A DNA stretch of 64,000 nucleotides, taken from assembly GCA_963704515.1 (NCBI GenBank), contig OY969913.1, positions 496,001 to 560,000 of the forward strand, in the 5' to 3' direction. This DNA is from VRUE01 sp963704515. Its GTDB lineage: Bacteria > Actinomycetota > Thermoleophilia > Solirubrobacterales > 70-9. The translations under genes were made by a program, and so were the position numbers. The notes under the pieces are model-generated. The model ran no database searches, was not told the DNA's origin, and saw only the letters and a list, made by a program, of their open reading frames with translations. Shown in pieces: positions 33,636 through 40,723 of this stretch (positions within the stretch are counted from its first letter, which is position 1; each line of letters begins with the position of its first letter).

Positions 33636-34325
33636 TCAGGCCTTCGCCGCTTGCATCTCCCGCCCGGCCGCCTCGGGGCCGAAGTAGGGCAGCACCGCGA
33701 AGTACATGAAGTCGGGCAGCAACGCCCGAAAGCCCTCTACGTCGCCGGCTGCCAGCTTGGCGTGGACGAGCGAGTGCATGCCGGCGACGATGCCCTCGGC
33801 GGCGATCGGCGGCGGCGCCTCGCCATCGTCGACGGCGCCGCGGGCCGAATCGATGAAATCGGTCACTCGTTTCATCGCTTTGGAGCGCCTTTTCAGCGCC
33901 TCCGGACCCGCCGCGTGGACTTCAACGATCAACGCGCGCCCCAGTCCCGGGTCCGCTTCGAGCGCCTCGAGCAGCGCCGTCAGGCCGGCGCGCAGCTTTC
34001 CCTGCCAGCTCTCCTCCGGCGCCGCGGCCACCGTCACGAGCGCTTCCATCCGCGCGATGCCGAGATCCAGCGCCGCCAGGTAGCAGGACTCCACGTCAGC
34101 GAAGCTGTCGTAGAAGGCCTGGCGGTAAAGACCCGTCAAATCCAGGACCTTTTGGACCGACGCGGCCTCGTAGCCGTAATCGCCGACGACCTCCAGCATC
34201 CCTTCCAGGATTTGCTGACGCTTGGGAGAAACCACGAGTCTGAGTGTGGGAGCCGGGTTGCTTGGATCCCCGACGCCGGGCCCCTCAGCCCCTGCCCGGA
34301 GCTTGGTTGCGCCCTGCTTCCCCAT
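33636..34325 (-). CDS. TetR-family transcriptional regulator (array member 2)
   Basis: 229 residues, preceded by AAAGGAAAGG. Helix-turn-helix: RQQILEGMLEVVGDYGYEAA...VQKVLDLTGLYRQAFYDSFADVESCYLAALD. The recognition helix (LYRQAFYDSF) departs from the TFYEHF/RTFYENF consensus of the other members. The C-terminal part ends LLPDFMYFAVLPYFGPEAAGRE, again the shared LLPxxxxFxLxPYxGxExA signature. It diverges from array member 3 across a 117-nt region containing a palindrome-like site. Confidence 0.9.
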   Translation of the reverse strand: MGKQGATKLRAGAEGPGVGDPSNPAPTLRLVVSPKRQQILEGMLEVVGDYGYEAASVQKVLDLTGLYRQAFYDSFADVESCYLAALDLGIARMEALVTVAAAPEESWQGKLRAGLTALLEALEADPGLGRALIVEVHAAGPEALKRRSKAMKRVTDFIDSARGAVDDGEAPPPIAAEGIVAGMHSLVHAKLAAGDVEGFRALLPDFMYFAVLPYFGPEAAGREMQAAKA

Positions 34326-34384
34326 TTGACCTTTCCTTTGAACCGATCAAGGGAACGAGTTGTCTGGACTCGGGTACTGTATCG

Positions 34385-34399
34385 GTATTCGGCCAATAC
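34385..34399. promoter_or_regulatory. Operator-like palindrome between divergent TetR genes
   Basis: GTATT-CGGCC-AATAC, 15 bp, nearly symmetric, in the 117-nt region between array members 2 and 3. Position and size suit a TetR dimer. A TACTCT box at 34430-34435 lies 7 nt before the GTG of member 3. Confidence 0.4.
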
Positions 34400-34442
34400 G
34401 TCCAGCTTGGAATCGGTTTCCTCTCTGGGTACTCTCACTTTC

Positions 34443-35105
34443 GTGAAGGAGAGAGCCCCCCAGGCAACGAGGATGCCGCCGGGCAGGCACCCACTGCCCC
34501 GCGAGTTCATCGCCCAGCACCAGCGCGCCCGGATCATCGCCGCCCTCGCCGAGGAGACGGTCGAGAAGGGCTACCGCGCGGTCACCGTCGCCGACATCGT
34601 GCGCCGCGCCGGGATCGCTCGCAACACCTTCTACGAGAACTTCTCCTCCAAGGAGGACTGCTTCCTCGCGGCCTCGGAGTTCGCTGTCAAGGAGGCGCTG
34701 CGCCGCGTGGTCGACGCGGCCGGCAAGGTCGACACCTGGCCGGCCCGGGTCGACGCCGGCCTCGCCGCCTTCCTGCACTACGTGGCCGCCGAGCCGGCCC
34801 TGGCCCGTACCTGCATCGTCGAGGCGCTCTCCGCCGGCCCGGCCGCGGTCGATCGCTACGAGCGCTCGATTCAAGCCTTCGTGCCGCTCTTCCGCATGGG
34901 CCGCAAGGTCTCGCCGAAGGGCGATGAGCTGCCGGCCACCCTCGAGGAGACGATCGTCGGCGGCATCTTCTGGATCCTCTACCAGCGGATCATCATGGGC
35001 CAGGCTGAGGAGATCGAGCAGCTGCTGCCGGAGCTGGTCGAGTTCTCCCTCACACCGTACGTCGGCGCTGAGTCCGCCAAGCGGATTGCCGCCGAGGAGT
35101 CCTAG
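34443..35105 (+). CDS. TetR-family transcriptional regulator (array member 3)
   Basis: 220 residues from the GTG at 34443 with TACTCT 7 nt upstream (leaderless geometry); an ATG at 34473 is the alternative. The N-terminal arm RMPPGRHPLPREFIAQHQRARII leads to the helix-turn-helix EKGYRAVTVADIVRRAGIARNTFYENFSSKEDCFLAASE. The effector domain ends LLPELVEFSLTPYVGAESAKR. It is followed after 27 nt by the tandem TetR frame on the same strand. Confidence 0.92.
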   Translation: MKERAPQATRMPPGRHPLPREFIAQHQRARIIAALAEETVEKGYRAVTVADIVRRAGIARNTFYENFSSKEDCFLAASEFAVKEALRRVVDAAGKVDTWPARVDAGLAAFLHYVAAEPALARTCIVEALSAGPAAVDRYERSIQAFVPLFRMGRKVSPKGDELPATLEETIVGGIFWILYQRIIMGQAEEIEQLLPELVEFSLTPYVGAESAKRIAAEES

Positions 35106-35132
35106 GGCGGGGACCGGGGGTCTCATGCCCTA

Positions 35133-36491
35133 GTGCTTGACCTGGAGACTCGCGAGCGCGCCGCCGGTCCCGAGCGCGAGCGCATCGTCGAGGCCCTGAT
35201 CGAGATCGCCGCCGAGCGCGGCTATGCCGAGACCACGGTGGAGATGATCCTCGATCGCGCCGGGCTCGATCGCCCGGCCTTCCACCGCTACTTCCGCAAC
35301 AAATACGACTGCTTCCTCTCGACCTGGCGGGAGATCAACGAGGGCTGCATGCGGGAGATGCTCGAGGCCTACAACAGCCGCGAGGAGTGGCCCGACCGCC
35401 TGCGCGCCGTCGCCTGTGAGATCGTCGCCTCCCTGCGCAGCGATCCCAGCCGCGCGGCCTTCGCGGTCGAGGTGCTCGCCGCCGGCGACGCCGCCCGTGC
35501 TCGGCGCGACATGACGATGCGGGTGATCGCCTCGCTGATCGACGCCGGACGCCAGGAGCTCGAGGACCCCGAATCGGTGCCGCACACGACCGCCGAGGCG
35601 CTCGCCGGCTCCGCCTACGGCCAGGTTTACGCCAAGGTCGTCAAGGGAGAGGCCGAGGCGCTGCCCGAGCTGGTCCCCCAGCTGATGTCGGCCGCCGTCA
35701 TCCCCTACCTCGGCGTCGAGGCCGGCTTGGCCGAGTTGGCGAAGAGCTTCGACCCGCCTACGCGATATCGTCGGGTTGTGGCTAAAAAATCCTCTTCCCG
35801 TAAAGCGGGCGAGACCGGGATGTCAGCAGAGGAATATCCGCCCGAGTTGGCCCGCCTGCCGCCTGGCAGGCACGGCCTGCCGCGCGAGTTCGTCGTTCGC
35901 AACCAGCGCGAGAGGCTGATCGCCGGCCTCGCCGAGGCGATCGCCGAAAACGGCTACGCCGGCACGACGATCGCCCACATAACGCGTCACGCGGCCGTCT
36001 CCCGCCGCACCTTCTACGAGCACTTCTCCAGCAAGGACGAGTGCTTCGTCGTCGCCTACGACACGGTGATGGAGGACCTGCGCGAGCGGGTCTCCGCCGC
36101 CTTCGACGCCGAGCAGGACTGGCCGCACGCGGTCAAGGCCGGGATCGCCGCGATGCTCGAGTTCCTCGCCGCCGAGCCGCACCTCGCCCGCCTCTGCATG
36201 GTCGAGGCGCTGGTCGCGGGCCCGGTCGTGGTCGAGCGCTACGACGCCGCGATCCAGAGCTTCGTCCCCTACTTCAAACAGGGCCGCGAGGGCCGTGCCC
36301 CCGAGGTCCTCTCGCGCCTCTCGCCGACCACCGAGGAGGCCCTGGTCGGCGGCATGGTCTCGCTGATCTCACGCCGGATCATCGCCGGCAAAACGGAAGA
36401 GCTCGAGGAGCTCTTACCCGACCTGGTCGAGTTCACCCTGACGCCGTACGTGGGCAGCGCCGAGGCGGCCAAATTGGCGCGGGAGAAGTAG
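35133..36491 (+). CDS. Tandem TetR-TetR protein (two complete regulators in one reading frame)
   Basis: 452 residues with a GTG start. Module A (1 to about 205): RERIVEALIEIAAERGYAET...VEMILDRAGLDRPAFHRYFRNKYDCFLSTW and end LVPQLMSAAVIPYLGVEAGLAEL. A basic linker (VVAKKSSSRKAGE) leads to module B (about 230-452) with RLPPGRHGLPREFVVRNQRERLIA, VSRRTFYEHFSSKDECFVVAYD and end LLPDLVEFTLTPYVGSAEAAK. Both helix-turn-helix units look intact. A TATCGT box (35766-35771) stands 6 nt before an in-frame GTG at 35778, so module B may also be made alone from a leaderless transcript. Whether the long form is real or reflects a lost stop codon cannot be told here. Confidence 0.85.
   Translation: MLDLETRERAAGPERERIVEALIEIAAERGYAETTVEMILDRAGLDRPAFHRYFRNKYDCFLSTWREINEGCMREMLEAYNSREEWPDRLRAVACEIVASLRSDPSRAAFAVEVLAAGDAARARRDMTMRVIASLIDAGRQELEDPESVPHTTAEALAGSAYGQVYAKVVKGEAEALPELVPQLMSAAVIPYLGVEAGLAELAKSFDPPTRYRRVVAKKSSSRKAGETGMSAEEYPPELARLPPGRHGLPREFVVRNQRERLIAGLAEAIAENGYAGTTIAHITRHAAVSRRTFYEHFSSKDECFVVAYDTVMEDLRERVSAAFDAEQDWPHAVKAGIAAMLEFLAAEPHLARLCMVEALVAGPVVVERYDAAIQSFVPYFKQGREGRAPEVLSRLSPTTEEALVGGMVSLISRRIIAGKTEELEELLPDLVEFTLTPYVGSAEAAKLAREK
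35766..35780 (+). promoter_or_regulatory. Internal leaderless promoter box and start for the second TetR module
   Basis: TATCGT at 35766-35771, 6 nt before GTG at 35778, which is in frame with module B of the tandem TetR. The same box and spacing occur at other array members. Confidence 0.45.
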
Positions 36492-36492
36492 G

Positions 36493-36548
36493 CCCGCCGG
36501 CCGGCGGGTGTAACGCGCTACGGATGAAATAGACGAACAGCGCGTTAC
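36493..36548. terminator. Back-to-back palindromes between convergent TetR and pyrF
   Basis: CCCGCCGGCCGGCGGG (36493-36508, perfect 16-bp palindrome) followed by GTAACGCGCT (36510-36519)/AGCGCGTTAC (36539-36548), perfect 10-nt arms with a 19-nt loop. The second arm includes the pyrF stop. Probably a bidirectional transcription end; no T-tract. Confidence 0.55.
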
Positions 36549-37381
36549 GCACCGCGGATCGCCGCGTCGAGCGCCTCGGCCTCGCGGCGGGCTGCCCTGG
36601 CGAAGTCCTCTCCCGGGGAGGCGTAGATGATCGAGCGCGAGGCGGCGATCAGGTAGGCGTCGCTGCCGGCCTCGCGGTGCGCGGCGACGACCGCGTCGAG
36701 GTCGCCGCCCTGGGCGCCGATCCCGGGGATAAGGAAGGGCATCGCGGCGGGGACGTCGCCGCGGATCGCCGCCATCTCCTCGGGGTAGGTGGCGCCGACC
36801 ACCAGGCCGCAGTTGCCGTTCGCGTTCCAGCGGCCGGCGACCGCGCGGGCGACCTGGCGGTAGAGGGGAAGGCCGTCGGCGTTCAGGTCCTGGAGCTCGC
36901 CGGCGCCCGGGTTAGAGGTTCGCGCCAGAACGAAGACCAGCTTCTCGGCGCGCTCCAGGAAGGGCGCCAGCGCCTCGCCGCCGAGGTAGGGGTGGACGGT
37001 GATCGCCTCGGCGCCCAGCTCGTCGAAGGCGGCCGTGACGTAGCCCGCGTTGGTCGAGCCGATGTCGGCCCGCTTCGCGTCGAGCAGCACGATCGCCTCC
37101 GGCGCCAGCTCGCGGATCGCCGCGACCGTCTCGCGCAGCGCCCGGAAGCCCCCCTCGCCGAGCGCCTCGTAGAAGGCCGAGTTCGGCTTGTAGGCCGCTG
37201 CCACGCCTGCCGTCGCCTCGACCAGCGCCCGCCCGAACGCGACCACCCGCTCCGCCGCGTCCCCTTCCGGCGCCACCGAGACGGGCAGCCGCTCGAGCAC
37301 CGGATCGAGCCCGACGCAGAGGTGCCGCCCGGAAGCGAAGTGCGCCGCGAGCATTTCCGGGGCGTTGCGGCCGACGTCCAT
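36545..37381 (-). CDS. pyrF: Orotidine 5'-phosphate decarboxylase (type 2)
   Basis: 278 residues from the ATG at 37381, with TAGGAT (minus strand, 37389-37394) 7 nt upstream; longer in-frame ATGs are disfavoured. It decarboxylates OMP to UMP, the last step of pyrimidine synthesis. The catalytic motif LLDAKRADIGSTNAGY (DxKxxDI) is intact, and CVGLDPVLERLP, PNSAFYEALGEGG and VVGATYPEEMAA fit the longer PyrF type 2 subfamily. It is a housekeeping gene isolated within the TetR array. Confidence 0.95.
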   Translation of the reverse strand: MDVGRNAPEMLAAHFASGRHLCVGLDPVLERLPVSVAPEGDAAERVVAFGRALVEATAGVAAAYKPNSAFYEALGEGGFRALRETVAAIRELAPEAIVLLDAKRADIGSTNAGYVTAAFDELGAEAITVHPYLGGEALAPFLERAEKLVFVLARTSNPGAGELQDLNADGLPLYRQVARAVAGRWNANGNCGLVVGATYPEEMAAIRGDVPAAMPFLIPGIGAQGGDLDAVVAAHREAGSDAYLIAASRSIIYASPGEDFARAARREAEALDAAIRGA

Positions 37382-37388
37382 TTCCCTG

Positions 37389-37414
37389 ATCCTACACATC
37401 TTTCTGTGTATCCT
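37389..37414. promoter_or_regulatory. Divergent pyrF/vapB promoter with central palindrome
   Basis: TAGGAT (minus, 37389-37394) serves pyrF and TATCCT (plus, 37409-37414) serves vapB, each 7 nt from its ATG. Between and overlapping them is TACACA-tctttc-TGTGTA (37393-37410), a perfect 6-nt inverted repeat, a likely operator for the VapBC complex that would also cover the pyrF promoter. Confidence 0.6.
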
Positions 37415-37421
37415 CTTGTGC

Positions 37422-37619
37422 ATGCGCACCAACATCGAGATAGACGACGACGTAATGCGTGAGGCTCAGCATCTGGTCGGCGCGAGGACGAAGCGCGAGA
37501 CGGTGGACCTGGCGCTCAGGGAGTTGGTGGCTCGACACCGTCGCCTCGGGGTGCTGGACCTCCGGGGCAAGGTCCGTTGGGCTGGCGACCTCGAGGAAAG
37601 CCGCCGCGGCCGCGCGTGA
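37422..37619 (+). CDS. vapB: VapB antitoxin (DUF2191 type)
   Basis: 65 residues. MRTNIEIDDDVMREAQHL followed by TKRETVDLALRELV is the classic VapB ribbon-helix-helix pattern, with a short acidic/basic tail (RWAGDLEESRRGRA) that binds the toxin. TATCCT lies 7 nt upstream of the ATG and there is no ribosome-binding site, consistent with a leaderless mRNA. The stop overlaps the toxin start (GTGA). Confidence 0.92.
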   Translation: MRTNIEIDDDVMREAQHLVGARTKRETVDLALRELVARHRRLGVLDLRGKVRWAGDLEESRRGRA

Positions 37620-38020
37620 TCGTCGTCGACACCAGCGTCTGGATCGACGTTCTCAATGACGTTGACTCTCAACCCGCACGGCAGTGCGTGTCGTTGATCG
37701 AGACCGGTGAGCCGGTTGCGCTTACCGACGTGATCTTGACGGAGGTTCTGCAGGGCCTGCGTTCGGAGCGGGAAGCTCGAACGGTCGAGCGGCACTTGCG
37801 CGCGTTTCCAATTCTGCAACTGAACGGTCTCGAGGACTTCGTTCTCGCCGCCGAGCTCTACCGAGCAGCCCGACGCGCCGGAGTGACGATTCGCAAGACC
37901 CTTGACTGCCTGATCGCGGCGCCGTGTGTGCGCACCGGCGCCCCGCTGCTCCACGCTGATCACGACTTCGACCGCCTTGAGAAATGCACGACGCTAAGGA
38001 TCTGGCGGGCCGATACCTGA
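37616..38020 (+). CDS. vapC: VapC toxin (PIN-domain ribonuclease)
   Basis: 134 residues with a GTG start overlapping vapB. PIN residues visible: IVVDTSVWIDVLND (first Asp), LTEVLQGLR (Glu), TIRKTLDCLIAAPCV (Asp) and LLHADHDFDRL (last acidic cluster). Length and order are typical. Its RNA target is unknown. The second VapBC of the window; unrelated in sequence to the pair at 6470-7151. Confidence 0.92.
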   Translation: MIVVDTSVWIDVLNDVDSQPARQCVSLIETGEPVALTDVILTEVLQGLRSEREARTVERHLRAFPILQLNGLEDFVLAAELYRAARRAGVTIRKTLDCLIAAPCVRTGAPLLHADHDFDRLEKCTTLRIWRADT

Positions 38021-38040
38021 ACCTTAGATGCATTCCTACG

Positions 38041-38109
38041 CTACCGTTTTGCAGGCCTCTACCCTACCGTTATGTAGGCCCCAAGACTACCGTTATGCAC
38101 CCTTCTCAA
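38041..38109. repeat. Three 23-bp tandem repeats between vapC and a TetR gene
   Basis: Units begin at 38041, 38064 and 38087 with CTACCGTTWTG followed by YAGGCC in the first two; the third diverges after CTACCGTTATGCA. A degenerate fourth unit may start at 38018. The exact 23-bp spacing is regular. It lies between convergent gene ends, so an operator role would be unusual. Confidence 0.65.
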
Positions 38110-38777
38110 CCTGGGGGTGCAGGCGTCGCTGGTCCCTGCGAGCTGAGCTCCAGCCAGGCCTCGTCCTCGCCGAAGTACTGCAGGACGCCGAGGTGGGTGA
38201 GGTCCGGGAGCAGGCGCTCGACCGCGGCGGCGCGGCCGGCGGAGATCTCGGCGGAGATCGCTTCCTCGATCGCGCCGACCACGAACTGGGCGGTCAGCGG
38301 GCCGGCGCCGGGGCGGGCGCCGGGCTCCTCGCGGGCGCGGTCGACCGCCGCCGCGAAGCGCTCGACCAGCTGCTGGTGCTTGGCCCAGGCCTCGCCGCGC
38401 GCCGCCCGCGCCTCGATCAGCAGCGCCTTCGCCATCAGCGGCTGCTCGGCGACCGCCCGCAGCAGCGTGGCGAGGGCGGCGCGGAAGCCCGCCCGCCAGC
38501 TCTCGGCCTCTTGGCCCGCCTCGAGCACTTCCGCGCAGACTCTGTCCGCCGCCATCGCGTAGGCCCGCTCGAAGCAGGCCTGCTTGCCGCCGAAGGCGCG
38601 CTGGAAGCGGTCCCTGGACATCCCCGAGCGCTCCAGCGTCTCCTGCACGGTCGCCTTCTCGTAGCCGTGCGCGCCGACGCTGAGCAGCATCGCTTCCAGC
38701 GCTCCCTCCTCCGTCGCACGCTGCGGGATGGCCTCGTCCCAGGAACGGACAGCCCGCAGTGTGGTCGGTGGCCTCAC
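38106..38777 (-). CDS. TetR-family transcriptional regulator (array member 6)
   Basis: 223 residues from the GTG at 38777, with TAAGGT (minus strand, 38785-38790) 7 nt upstream. Helix-turn-helix: EEGALEAMLLSVGAHGYEKA...VQETLERSGMSRDRFQRAFGGKQACFERAYA. The C-terminal end (RLLPDLTHLGVLQYFGEDEAW) again matches the LLPxL....PYxG signature in weakened form. It diverges from array member 7 across 86 nt. No neighbouring target gene. Confidence 0.9.
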   Translation of the reverse strand: MRPPTTLRAVRSWDEAIPQRATEEGALEAMLLSVGAHGYEKATVQETLERSGMSRDRFQRAFGGKQACFERAYAMAADRVCAEVLEAGQEAESWRAGFRAALATLLRAVAEQPLMAKALLIEARAARGEAWAKHQQLVERFAAAVDRAREEPGARPGAGPLTAQFVVGAIEEAISAEISAGRAAAVERLLPDLTHLGVLQYFGEDEAWLELSSQGPATPAPPG

Positions 38778-38863
38778 TCGGGGTACCTTAGCCCATTTTT
38801 GGGAACTTATGACACTTCATATACTCACTTCGTACCAATGGGAACGCGCGCTATCCTGACCGC

Positions 38864-39541
38864 GTGCGCGCATTGCCTGGAAAGGCCTCGCGGCAGCCGC
38901 CCGGCCCGCAACCGGTGAGTCGCGGCGAGGCCGCGGCCGACCAGCGCCGCCGGATCCTCGAGGCGACCGCCGAGCTGGTCGCCGAGCAGGGTTACGCGGA
39001 GACCTCGATCGAGCAGATCGTGCGCCGCGCCCGGGTCGGCTACAAGACCTTCTACCGCAACTACGCCGACAAGCAGGAGGCCTTCTTGGCCCTGCTCGAT
39101 TCGGCGACCGAGCGGCTCGCCTACGTGGTCGAGGAAGCCTTCGACGGGGAAGCCGGACCCTGGCCGGACAAGGTCGGAGCGGGGTTGGGCGCGCTGCTCG
39201 AGCAGGTCGCCGCCAACCCGGCCGTCGCCCGCGCCTGCCTGGTCGAGGCGCCGACCGCCGGGCCGGACGCCGCCGCCCGTCACGCCGCGGCGCAGGCGCG
39301 CTTCGCGCCGCTGCTGCGGCCCGGGCGCGAGCTCAACCCGCGCGGCGAGCGGCTGCCCGACAACCTCGAGGAAACCCTGGTCGGCGGCGTGCTCTGGGTG
39401 ATCGGCCGGCGCCTGATCGCCGGCGAAGAGGCCGAGCTGCGCGCCCTGCTGCCCGAGACCCTCGAGTTCCTCCTGCGGCCCTACGTCGGCGAGCAGGCCG
39501 CCGCCCGCGAGGCCGGCGGCGCCGAAGCGGCCTCCGCCTGA
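38864..39541 (+). CDS. TetR-family transcriptional regulator (array member 7)
   Basis: 225 residues from a GTG at 38864 with TATCCT (38852-38857) 6 nt upstream. N-terminal arm ASRQPPGPQPVSRGEAAADQ, helix-turn-helix RRILEATAELVAEQGYAETS...IEQIVRRARVGYKTFYRNYADKQEAFLALLD. The effector domain ends LLPETLEFLLRPYVGEQAAAR. The next TetR starts 14 nt after its stop, so the two are probably co-transcribed. Confidence 0.92.
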   Translation: MRALPGKASRQPPGPQPVSRGEAAADQRRRILEATAELVAEQGYAETSIEQIVRRARVGYKTFYRNYADKQEAFLALLDSATERLAYVVEEAFDGEAGPWPDKVGAGLGALLEQVAANPAVARACLVEAPTAGPDAAARHAAAQARFAPLLRPGRELNPRGERLPDNLEETLVGGVLWVIGRRLIAGEEAELRALLPETLEFLLRPYVGEQAAAREAGGAEAASA

Positions 39542-39555
39542 GCGAGGCGATCGCG

Positions 39556-40215
39556 GTGGCCGCCGAAGAGGAGATCCTCGGACCGCTGCCCGCCGGCCGC
39601 CACGGCTTCAGCCGCGAGCAGGTCGCCCACAGCCAGCGCGAGCGGCTGATCGCCGGCCTCGCCGCGGCGGTCGCCGAGCGCGGCTACGTCGCCGTGACGA
39701 TCACCGACATCACCAAACAGGCGCGCGTCTCCCGCCGCGTCTTCTACGAGAACTTCGAGGGCAAGGAGGAGTGCTTCCTCGCCGCCTTCGAGGTGGTCGT
39801 CGCCCACGTGCGCGAGCTCGCCACCGAGGCTGCGGCGCGGGAGACGGACTGGCCGCGCAAGGCGATCGCCGCCGCCCGCGCCGCGCTCGCCTTCTTCGCC
39901 GCCGAGCCCGACCTCGCCCGCCTCTGCCTGGTCGAGTCGCAGGTCGCCGGCCCGGCGGTCGCCGCTCGCTTCCACGGGGCGGTCCACGACCTGATCCCCG
40001 ACCTGCAGGGCGGCCGCGCCGAGCGCGCCGCCGCGCGCGAGCTGCCCCCCACCACCGAGGAGTCGACCCTGGGCGCCCTGGTGATGCTCGCCTCCCGCAA
40101 GGTAGCCGCCGGCGAAGCCGCCGCCCTCGAGTCCCTCCTCCCCGAGTTCGCCGAATTCATCCTCGCGCCCTACCTCGGTGCCGAGCAGGCGTCCCGCCTG
40201 GCGCGCTCGGCCTGA
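39556..40215 (+). CDS. TetR-family transcriptional regulator (array member 8)
   Basis: 219 residues with a GTG start, in operon with member 7. Arm GPLPAGRHGFSREQVAHSQRERLI, helix-turn-helix AERGYVAVTITDITKQARVSRRVFYENFEGKEECFLAAFE, end LLPEFAEFILAPYLGAEQASRLA. It is closest in sequence to module B of the tandem TetR and to the isolated TetR at 51856, so these look like recent duplicates. Ligand and operator are unknown. Confidence 0.92.
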   Translation: MAAEEEILGPLPAGRHGFSREQVAHSQRERLIAGLAAAVAERGYVAVTITDITKQARVSRRVFYENFEGKEECFLAAFEVVVAHVRELATEAAARETDWPRKAIAAARAALAFFAAEPDLARLCLVESQVAGPAVAARFHGAVHDLIPDLQGGRAERAAARELPPTTEESTLGALVMLASRKVAAGEAAALESLLPEFAEFILAPYLGAEQASRLARSA

Positions 40216-40216
40216 G

Positions 40217-40273
40217 CTACGCCTCGGGCAGGTTCTCCAGGTCCTGCAGAGCGTGGAGGTCGAACTCCGTCAA
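40217..40273 (-). pseudogene. Remnant of a second gene in a small two-gene module
   Basis: TTG start overlapping the stop of the 52-residue frame, then only 18 codons (LTEFDLHALQDLENLPEA) before a stop two nt from the end of the TetR gene. The opening TEFD resembles the start of nucleotidyltransferase-type toxins, so this is probably a truncated toxin gene. Evidence is limited to the overlap and a few residues. Confidence 0.3.
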
Positions 40274-40428
40274 CGCACCGCGACGCCCTTGATGGCGCTC
40301 ATCTGCTTGCACAGCTTGTGCATCCGGAGAAGCCGCTCGCTCATCGGCAGCTGACGGTCGGCTTCTAGGCGCATCCGCCGTGCCCGCGCCAGATCCTCGA
40401 TCTCGCCTTTGAGCGGCTGGTCTGCCAT
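40270..40428 (-). CDS. Small antitoxin-like protein
   Basis: 52 residues: it begins MADQPLKGEIEDLARARRM and has the pattern MSERLLRMHKLCKQMSAIKG in its second half. I recognise this as the kind of short helical protein encoded just before nucleotidyltransferase-like toxins, but no profile was run. The downstream partner is reduced to a stub (40217-40273), leaving this gene an orphan antitoxin candidate. Codon use is plausible and the start is ATG; there is no strong ribosome-binding site. Confidence 0.5.
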   Translation of the reverse strand: MADQPLKGEIEDLARARRMRLEADRQLPMSERLLRMHKLCKQMSAIKGVAVR

Positions 40429-40491
40429 GTCCCAAGTCTAGAGCGGCTCACCGGGGATGGCCGCCTAATTCGGTACCCGCGCATCCGCCCA

Positions 40492-40564
40492 GGGAACGCC
40501 TCTGGGAACGGTCTTTTTCTTTTGGGAACTTCTCCTTGACAAGCCCTGACGGGCGTGCTTCACT
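40492..40564 (+). promoter_or_regulatory. Promoter region of the secreted-protein cluster with GGGAAC boxes
   Basis: TTGACA (40536-40541) and TTCACT (40559-40564) are spaced by 17 nt, a good housekeeping-type promoter for the gene at 40724, giving a leader of about 150 nt. GGGAAC occurs three times just upstream (40492, 40504, 40524) and once in the leader (40627). Confidence 0.5.
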
Positions 40565-40723
40565 GGCCCGGACTCGCCGGTACGGGCAGCAATTTCTAGG
40601 AACTGCTCACCCTCGCCACTGAGTCAGGGAACAGCAAGTACAGGGACATAACCGAGCCTCGAGGAAGCCGCCATAGGGAGGCGGTGGGCAGAGGGGCTCA
40701 CGGGACAAGGAGAAGAGATTTCA

